The translations under genes and the position numbers were made by a program. A stretch of 30,876 bases of DNA, from assembly GCA_031272415.1 (NCBI GenBank), contig JAISTU010000158.1, forward strand, positions 1 through 30,876, written 5' to 3'. Below the pieces are notes generated by a model. It had not been told where the DNA came from, did no database searches, and saw only the letters and a list, made by a program, of their open reading frames with translations. Below are positions 26,043 to 30,876 of the stretch, piece by piece. The DNA comes from Bacteroidales bacterium. GTDB lineage: Bacteria > Bacteroidota > Bacteroidia > Bacteroidales > WCHB1-69. Every line of letters begins with the position of its first letter. The first letter of the stretch is position 1.

Positions 26043-26957
26043 ATGCAATTATATAGTGGAATGAAATCAGATTTTTTGAAAAGTATAGATTGGAAAAAAC
26101 ATATTTTTGAATACAGCATGATAATAGTGGGCAGTTTTATTATGGCTACGGCATTTGTTGTATTTATATCGCCTTATAAATTAGTACCGGGTGGCGTTTA
26201 TGGAATTGCCATTACGCTGCATTATCTCACCAATTGGTTTCCTATTGGGATATTTGCACTTATGTTTGATATACCACTTTTTTTGCTTGGTACATGGATT
26301 TTAGGTAAAAAATTTGGTGCAAAAACATTGGTAGGAATTTTTTCACTTTCAGGTTTCACCACTTTGATAGAGCGATATTATGGGTATCAGCCTTTGGTAG
26401 TTAATGATTATTTTTTGGCATCTATTTTTGGGGGGGTATTGATAGGTATAGGATTGGGAATAATTTTTAAATCCAATGCCACTTCCGGCGGCTCGGATAT
26501 AATTGCAATGATTTTACACAAATATACAAAAATTTCAATAGGTGTTTTACTTATTTGTGTAGATGCGGCTATCGTTTTGATAGGTCTTATTGCATTCAAA
26601 GACTGGCGAATACCACTCTATTCATGGGTAACTATTTTTATTACCGGTAAAGTGATAGATATAATGATAAGCGGTATGAGCAAAGAAAAAACTGTTTATA
26701 TTATCTCCGACCATTATGAAGCCATTAGAGACAAGATTATCAATGACTTAGGACGCGGAGGTACTTATCTCAACGGCGAAGGTATGTACAACGGCAGCAC
26801 AAAAAAAATTATCTATACAGTCGTAGATAGAAAAGAGTTAATTCTACTGCAAAAATATGTACATTCTATTGACCCTGACGCATTTATGTCTATTTTAGAC
26901 TCCAATGAAACATTAGGAGAAGGTTTCAAATCTCTGCGAGAAAAAGTAGAAAAATAG
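26043..26957 (+). CDS. YitT family membrane protein
   Basis: The 304-residue protein has the YitT layout. About five membrane helices in residues 20-200 (YSMIIVGSFIMATAFVVFIS, ITLHYLTNWFPIGIFALMF, FLLGTWILGKKFG, FLASIFGGVLIGIGLGIIF, IGVLLICVDAAIVLIGLIAF) are followed by a DUF2179-like soluble domain at the C-terminus (KTVYIISDHYEAIRDKIIND, LGRGGTYLNGEGMYNGS, KIIYTVVDRKELILLQKYVH, DPDAFMSI). Motifs LVPGGVYGIAITLHY and NATSGGSDIIAMIL are conserved. The transported or sensed substrate is unknown. An in-frame ATG at 26061 is an alternative start, since MKSDFLKSIDWKKH begins there. It is divergent from pta. Confidence 0.88.
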   Translation: MQLYSGMKSDFLKSIDWKKHIFEYSMIIVGSFIMATAFVVFISPYKLVPGGVYGIAITLHYLTNWFPIGIFALMFDIPLFLLGTWILGKKFGAKTLVGIFSLSGFTTLIERYYGYQPLVVNDYFLASIFGGVLIGIGLGIIFKSNATSGGSDIIAMILHKYTKISIGVLLICVDAAIVLIGLIAFKDWRIPLYSWVTIFITGKVIDIMISGMSKEKTVYIISDHYEAIRDKIINDLGRGGTYLNGEGMYNGSTKKIIYTVVDRKELILLQKYVHSIDPDAFMSILDSNETLGEGFKSLREKVEK

Positions 26958-26964
26958 TTTTTAA

Positions 26965-26983
26965 GCAGAGTGTAGAGTGTAAA
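26965..26983 (+). repeat. GAGTGTAGAG-type short tandem element
   Basis: AGAGTGTAGAGTGTAAAG directly follows the YitT gene stop codon. It shares its unit with 6500-6530. Confidence 0.6.
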
Positions 26984-26993
26984 GTTTTTTGCA

Positions 26994-27034
26994 TTTTTTG
27001 CATTTTTGCATAAAAACGTTCTAAAATTGGACAA
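26994..27034 (+). repeat. Dispersed intergenic repeat, copy 4
   Basis: TTTTTTGCATTTTTGCATAA, then AAACGTTC, then TAAAATTGGACA. The blocks match copies 1-3, with a few base changes. Confidence 0.75.
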
Positions 27035-27240
27035 AAAATCATTCTCCATTCTCACGACTTCAATGGTTTTGTCATTTTGAAACTTTTTTTTAACTGCTTA
27101 ATTATCAGCATTTTATATTTTTCAGAAGTGGTTTTTTTGAAATGTAGTGCCCTGAATGCTTATAGATTGATTAAAATGATAATATTTTTTTGTTAGAATG
27201 TAAAAAATCCCAAAAAAAAGTATCATTGTATCCTTTCCTT

Positions 27241-27256
27241 CGGTAAACGTTTGCCG
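27241..27256. promoter_or_regulatory. 16-bp palindrome, possible operator
   Basis: CGGTAAACGTTTGCCG reads the same on both strands except for one position pair. The AAACGTTT core resembles LacI/CcpA-type operator cores. It is far from any promoter I can see, so a role is uncertain. Confidence 0.3.
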
Positions 27257-27356
27257 TTCATAAATTTTTGCTTCTTACATTTGATACAAATAATTTCTCA
27301 AAACCAAGTCGAGATAGTACCGTTGGTTTGCATATTCGATGCTATTCTCTGCAAAT

Positions 27357-27590
27357 TTATCTATCCATGAATTTTCTAAACTCAATGCTTATTTTTTGAA
27401 AAGCATCACTGAAATCGCAAAAATCTTCCTCAAAAATCATTATTCGATGACGTTCAACTTGTCCGCCTGATTTTTTACTTTCTGAAATCGTTAAGTAAAA
27501 ATCCCCGCGAGAGTTCCTTCTTATATCGAAAAAATAAGTTCGAGATCCTTTTTGAATTTTGGTAGAAAATATTTCATTGTCCATACTCAT
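27357..27590 (-). CDS. Pur-alpha-like DUF3276 family protein
   Basis: The 77-residue protein has the Bacteroidota Pur-alpha-like pattern: EIFSTKIQKGSRTYFFDIRR, then GDFYLTISESKK, then VERHRIMIFEEDFCDFSDAF. The repeated KGSRTYFFD and FYLTISESKK strands are the PUR fold signature, and proteins of this type bind single-stranded DNA or RNA. It is a little shorter than usual members, which tend to be near 100 residues, with a short C-terminal helix (FQKISIEFRKFM). The first ATG (27590) overlaps the stop codon of a 44-codon upstream frame as ATGA; a second ATG (27584) two codons later is possible. Its promoter is probably the one at 27752-27759. Confidence 0.75.
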   Translation of the reverse strand: MSMDNEIFSTKIQKGSRTYFFDIRRNSRGDFYLTISESKKSGGQVERHRIMIFEEDFCDFSDAFQKISIEFRKFMDR

Positions 27591-27721
27591 TTCGTTTTTA
27601 AAAGGTTAAACATAGAATATTCATTCCGCATATTCATTTCTCCATTTTCCAAAGGCATTGCCTCTATAACCCCTCCTCCACCTACAAATAAACCAATAAA
27701 TTTTAAACTACAATCTTTCAT
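27587..27721 (-). CDS. Candidate 44-residue small protein upstream of DUF3276
   Basis: Reading the minus strand from the ATG at 27721 gives 44 codons and a TGA at 27589-27587. Its sequence begins MKDCSLKFIGLFVGGGGVIE, continues AMPLENGEMNMRNEYSMFN and ends LLKTK. The stop codon overlaps the DUF3276 start codon as ATGA, a common sign of translational coupling. A -7 box TATCTTTG lies 31 bases upstream, and no other start codon fits that promoter as well. The glycine-rich hydrophobic stretch FIGLFVGGGGVI is too short and too rich in glycine to be a sure membrane helix. I do not recognise a family. It may be a small protein, a leader peptide that controls DUF3276, or chance. Confidence 0.45.
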   Translation of the reverse strand: MKDCSLKFIGLFVGGGGVIEAMPLENGEMNMRNEYSMFNLLKTK

Positions 27722-27751
27722 CTGATAAAAAAATAATTTTTATTTATTTTG

Positions 27752-27759
27752 CAAAGATA
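27752..27759 (-). promoter_or_regulatory. -7 box for the small ORF/DUF3276 unit
   Basis: The minus strand reads TATCTTTG, preceded by TTTTTAATCGGAAAAATTG and TG. This is one of the extended promoter copies. The expected start near 27745 leaves about 24 bases before the ATG at 27721. Confidence 0.55.
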
Positions 27760-27812
27760 CACAATTTTTCCGATTAAAAATTAACGTTTAACTTTCAACT
27801 AATAAAAAAATG

Positions 27813-27820
27813 TATTTTTG
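27813..27820 (+). promoter_or_regulatory. Candidate -7 box for the hydrogenase gene
   Basis: TATTTTTG followed by CAAAT. The start codon at 27902 is about 75 bases further on, giving an unusually long leader for this window. The -33 region is weak. Confidence 0.35.
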
Positions 27821-27901
27821 CAAATAACAATATTGATTAAAAAAATCGGTAACAGTAGAGAAAAATTTTTATTTATATAATTCATTAAAAATCAGCAATT
27901 T

Positions 27902-29752
27902 ATGTTAGATAGTGCGATTCAATTAGAGAGAAGTAAATGCAAGGCTTGTTATTCATGCATACGGTCATGTCCTGTCAAAGCGATACATGTTCGCAAAAAT
28001 AGTGTGTTTCCGTTTATTGAGGAAACGCGTTGCATTATGTGCGGGTCGTGTATAAAAACGTGTGCATACGGGGCAATTTCTTATTATAATTCGACCAAAG
28101 AAGCCAAACAATTGCTCAATTCGGAGGAAAAAGTGGTCGCCATTTGTGCCCCTTCTATTGCGGGCGAATTTGATGACATTACAGATTATCGAAAATTTGT
28201 AAAAATGATACGCATGTTGGGCTTTTCTTACGTAATGGAGATGGCTTTTGGGGTGGATATTGTGGCAAAATTATACAAAACGCTCACCCATGACGAGTTT
28301 AACGGAAAGTATTATCTTACAAGTTGTTGTCCTTCGATTGTGGCATTGATTGAGAAATTTTATCCTGATTTGTTGGGCAATTTATCTCCATTTGTGTCTC
28401 CTTGTGCGGCTTCGGCAATTGTGGCACGCAAATTATATGGTGAAAATGTGAAAATTATACACATTACGCCTTGTGTGGCGGCAAAAAAAGAAGTGGATAG
28501 ATTTACAGGTTTGGCAAAAATAAATTGTATATTGACTTTCAAAGAGTTACGTGATTTATTTGCAGAATTTAAAATTGATGAAACTTTTAGTGAGTATTCC
28601 GACTTTGACGAACCTTTGGGCTATAAAGGCAGTATGTACCCCATTTCTGAGGGATTTTTGGAGGCAGCAGGCTTAAATTTAAGTCTTTTAGAAGAAAACA
28701 CCATCACTTCTGACGGCACAAGTTCTATCGCTGCCGTTGAGCAATTTATGACGCGTTACAAAGAAATTGAGCACAATTTTAATCTCTTTTTTTGTGAAGG
28801 TTGCATTATGGGACCTGGAACAACTTCCGGCGGAGAGAAATTTCACCGTTATGCATTGGTAAAAGACTATATCAGCCGCCGATTGGCACATTTTGACATT
28901 GAAAAATGGGAGCAAAATATTGAAATTCATTCACATTATCCCGAATTAAGAACCCGATTTATCAATAAAAAATATGATTTGCCTGTTCCCAGCGAATTGG
29001 AAATGAAAATGGCACTCAATCATATTACAGAACGCAACAGCAATAAAGAAGTCAATTGTGGGGCTTGCGGCTTCGGCACTTGCAAGGGCTTGGCAAAAGC
29101 GATTGCACAAAATATTGCTATCCCTGAAATGTGCGTAACTAATTCACAGATAAGGAATTTGGAGTCTTCTCACACTGCCAAAAAACACCTTGAGGAGTTG
29201 AATTTAACTAAATCCGAACTTAAAGCCACCAAATCGGCACTCGAAGAGGCAAAAGAAATGCTTTTTGACCGCAACGAAGCAATGGCAATATTTGTTAAAT
29301 CGTTTAATACAGGTGTAGTTGTTTGCGATGAGAATCTAAAAATTATTGAATCTAACATGGGATTTATTGAAATTTTGGGCGAAGAAGTGCGTGAAATTCA
29401 TGAAATTGTTCCATATTTAGTCGGAGCAGACCTCAAAACGCTGTTGCCTCCGGTGTTGATTACGCAGTTGCAATTCATTCTCAATCATGACGAAACGAAT
29501 ATCAGCAGAGACGTTGAGATTGATGATAAATTGATAAATGTGGCTATGTTTCAATTGGTTCCCAAAAAGTTGGTAGGAGCAATTTTCCGCAATTTACATT
29601 CGGCAGAAGAGCGTCCGGAAGAGATTATACACCGTGTTACGGAGGTGATTGAAGAAAATTTAAGACAAGTGCAACAAATTGGTTTTATCTTAGGCGAAGG
29701 CGCCGCAAAAACCGAAAAAATGCTCAATTCAATTATAAAATCATATAAATAA
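27902..29752 (+). CDS. Sensory-type [FeFe]-hydrogenase with PAS domain
   Basis: The 616-residue protein has two [4Fe-4S] ferredoxin motifs: CKACYSCIRSCP (C13, C16, C19, C23) and CIMCGSCIKTC (C44, C47, C50, C54). The H-cluster motifs follow: TSCCPS (140-145), TPCVAAKK (C191) and FCEGCIMGPG (C298, C301). All cysteines expected to hold the H-cluster are present, in the group C/D spacing with CxxC in the third motif. Next come a four-cysteine Fe-S motif (CGACGFGTC from C386, then C411), a coiled coil (about 415-455) and a PAS-like domain (about 460-570). The end, VQQIGFILGEGAAKTEKML, is typical of PAS-bearing sensory hydrogenases. Such proteins are thought to sense H2 rather than make it. A SpoIIE-type phosphatase gene, often the next gene in Firmicutes, is not present here. 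Confidence 0.85.
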   Translation: MLDSAIQLERSKCKACYSCIRSCPVKAIHVRKNSVFPFIEETRCIMCGSCIKTCAYGAISYYNSTKEAKQLLNSEEKVVAICAPSIAGEFDDITDYRKFVKMIRMLGFSYVMEMAFGVDIVAKLYKTLTHDEFNGKYYLTSCCPSIVALIEKFYPDLLGNLSPFVSPCAASAIVARKLYGENVKIIHITPCVAAKKEVDRFTGLAKINCILTFKELRDLFAEFKIDETFSEYSDFDEPLGYKGSMYPISEGFLEAAGLNLSLLEENTITSDGTSSIAAVEQFMTRYKEIEHNFNLFFCEGCIMGPGTTSGGEKFHRYALVKDYISRRLAHFDIEKWEQNIEIHSHYPELRTRFINKKYDLPVPSELEMKMALNHITERNSNKEVNCGACGFGTCKGLAKAIAQNIAIPEMCVTNSQIRNLESSHTAKKHLEELNLTKSELKATKSALEEAKEMLFDRNEAMAIFVKSFNTGVVVCDENLKIIESNMGFIEILGEEVREIHEIVPYLVGADLKTLLPPVLITQLQFILNHDETNISRDVEIDDKLINVAMFQLVPKKLVGAIFRNLHSAEERPEEIIHRVTEVIEENLRQVQQIGFILGEGAAKTEKMLNSIIKSYK

Positions 29753-29798
29753 ATTAATTGAGAATTGAGAATTTAAAATTGAGAATTATTTTTTTTTG
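29753..29798 (+). repeat. AATTGAGAATT repeat after the hydrogenase gene
   Basis: AATTAATTGAGAATTGAG, AATTTAAAATTGAG and AATTATTTTTTTTT in succession, right after the stop codon. It shares its unit and final T-run with the block at 9501-9547. Confidence 0.65.
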
Positions 29799-29853
29799 CA
29801 TTGTCTGTACTTTGATTTTCGTATGATTTATAAGATTAGCAGGATTTAAATAT

Positions 29854-29882
29854 CTACACTCTCCACTCTAACTCTCCACTCT
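29854..29882 (-). repeat. GAGTGTAGAG-type short repeat (reverse)
   Basis: Plus strand CTACACTCTCCACTCTAAC then TCTCCACTCT. It is the inverse of the 6500-6530 and 26965-26983 units and resembles the tsaD-end element. Confidence 0.6.
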
Positions 29883-29912
29883 AAAAAAAAGAGGGAACAT
29901 CGCTGCTCCCCC
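29883..29912 (-). terminator. Intrinsic terminator of the T9SS cargo gene
   Basis: On the minus strand GGGGGAGC pairs with GTTCCCTC (two G-T wobbles) around a 6-base loop, followed by eight T. It lies 25 bases after the cargo gene stop codon. Confidence 0.8.
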
Positions 29913-29937
29913 TTAAATATTGTTCTAAAATTTCTTT

Positions 29938-30876
29938 CTATTTCACACTCATTTTTCTTACCAACTTCTGCCCTTCAAATTCCATAGAATAGAAGTAGAT
30001 GCCGGAAGAAAGACCATTGAGGTCAAAAATGATGTTGTTTTTGCCGACAATGGCATCAACGCTTTGAGTATAAATCACCTGTCCTGCGGTAGTGTAAATG
30101 TTGAAAACTGCTTTGCCGTCATGAGGCAGTGAGTATTCAACTTTTGTTGTGTTGGAGGCAGGATTGGGGATGTTTTGAGAAAGCGAAATGCCATCTTTGC
30201 CAATTGGTAGAATATCATCAACAATAGGCAATGTATCCGCTGCTGTACGATTGACAAGCAATGTATCATTTGACGCAATTTTGTCTTGCGACTCAACATA
30301 AACTTTCAAAGTGTAAGAAACTTCACGTGGAATTGTGTAAGAAGTTGTAAATGAGTAATTTACATCACTTCCTGCCACAATGCTGTTAATCGTTCCTGCA
30401 GCCGTAAATACAACACCGCCATTGGCAATGACTTCTGCATGTAATTTCACATTGGCAGCATCATTATCAGGATTGTTATTGCGGACTTTTACCACAATGT
30501 TCTGACTTCTGCCAAAAGTATCGATTGCCGAAGAGAGCGGTTGCTCAATAGATACCAACTCAATGTCGTCTAAATCAGCACATTCCACCAAAGTTGTATC
30601 TGACGTAATTGCACTGTTGCAAAGCGGATAAGCCGTTACTTTGACATTGTAATACGATGCTACTGGTACAGCATAAGTGTTGCTCATTTTGTGGGAGACA
30701 GAATTGCCACCCGACAAAATACCCGCTATCGTATCCAAAACAGTCTCTGTGATTGCACCGCTTGTGTTGCTGATTTCCATTTTAACAACAATATCTTCCA
30801 AATCCAAATTGCCTGTATTGTAAACTACAATATCTTGTTCCAATTGCGTATTCGGCAATACACAATAAGTGCCTAA
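29938..30876 (-). CDS. T9SS cargo protein, C-terminal part (partial at window edge)
   Basis: The frame is open to the window end, so this is the last 312 or so residues of a larger gene; the TTG at 30858 is not needed as a start. The visible part has two or more CARDB-like beta units: VVYNTGNLDLEDIVVKMEIS and VVKVRNNNPDNDAANVKLHA, each followed by Y-x-L-K-V strands (YTLKVYVESQDK). The final 80 residues are a textbook T9SS type A sorting domain: LSQNIPNPASNTTKVEYSLP, KAVFNIYTTAGQVIYTQS, GKNNIIFDLNGLSSGIYFYS and the basic end KLVRKMSVK. It should be secreted by the T9SS and attached to the cell surface or released. The catalytic or binding part lies outside the window. Confidence 0.85.
   Translation of the reverse strand, partial: LGTYCVLPNTQLEQDIVVYNTGNLDLEDIVVKMEISNTSGAITETVLDTIAGILSGGNSVSHKMSNTYAVPVASYYNVKVTAYPLCNSAITSDTTLVECADLDDIELVSIEQPLSSAIDTFGRSQNIVVKVRNNNPDNDAANVKLHAEVIANGGVVFTAAGTINSIVAGSDVNYSFTTSYTIPREVSYTLKVYVESQDKIASNDTLLVNRTAADTLPIVDDILPIGKDGISLSQNIPNPASNTTKVEYSLPHDGKAVFNIYTTAGQVIYTQSVDAIVGKNNIIFDLNGLSSGIYFYSMEFEGQKLVRKMSVK

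Larger units (their letters stand above)
26958..27356. other. Intergenic region downstream of the YitT gene
   Basis: There is no convincing gene in these 399 bases. The region contains a GAGTGTAGAG-type element (26965-26983), a copy of the dispersed repeat (26994-27034), and a palindrome CGGTAAACGTTTGCCG (27241-27256). Long A and T runs occur in between. Nothing looks like a tRNA or structured ncRNA by eye. The part nearest 27356 lies past the end of the DUF3276 gene on the minus strand. Confidence 0.6.

Overview
The window is about 31 kb of low-GC DNA from a member of the Bacteroidota (Bacteroidetes). The evidence is a type IX secretion system (T9SS) locus (porP, then porK/gldK, porL/gldL, porM/gldM, porN/gldN), two T9SS cargo proteins with C-terminal sorting domains, and several families typical of the phylum: BT_3928-like DoxX, DUF1599, the GlmU-like protein, the DUF3276/Pur-alpha-like protein, YfhO and DUF1573. 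Bacteroidota-type promoters (-7 box TAnnTTTG) precede most transcription units. Shine-Dalgarno sequences are mostly absent. A PAS-containing sensory-type [FeFe]-hydrogenase and phosphotransacetylase suggest an anaerobe. The base composition and gene set fit an uncultured Bacteroidales-like lineage, but I cannot name a species.

Layout. 1-128: 5' fragment of an AAA-type ATPase gene (-). 256-3719: tsaD overlapping the end of a secreted CAP-like/OmpA-like protein gene (-). 3916-6481: DUF1573 protein plus cysS (+). 6817-9500: GlmU-like sugar nucleotidyltransferase plus a beta-helix lipoprotein (+), whose start codon adjoins a 21-A run. 9669-19197: T9SS block on the minus strand, transcribed porP, M4 metalloprotease cargo, porK, porL, porM, porN. 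19470-22257: DUF1599, DoxX/BT_3928 and nadE (-). 22325-25939: pta and yfhO (-). 26043-26957: YitT family (+), divergent from pta. 27357-27721: a Pur-alpha-like DUF3276 gene and a possible 44-codon gene just upstream (-). 27902-29752: sensory [FeFe]-hydrogenase (+). 29938-30876: C-terminal part of a large T9SS cargo protein (-), open at the window edge.

How the genes connect. PorK/L/M/N form the ring and motor of the T9SS. PorP/SprF is an outer-membrane partner, and the M4 protease and the last gene are probable substrates. The M4 gene lies between porP and porK, and the stretches upstream of M4 and of porK share a nearly perfect 51/52-bp direct repeat. That repeat carries a -7 box overlapping a 15-bp palindrome, which suggests common regulation and possible loss of the cargo gene by repeat recombination.

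The intergenic DNA is also notable. A roughly 40-bp dispersed repeat (core GTTCTAAAATTGGA) and GAGTGTAGAG-type or AATTGAGAATT-type short repeats sit just after gene ends. One of them supplies the last codons of tsaD. I saw no tRNA, rRNA, CRISPR array, insertion sequence or prophage.
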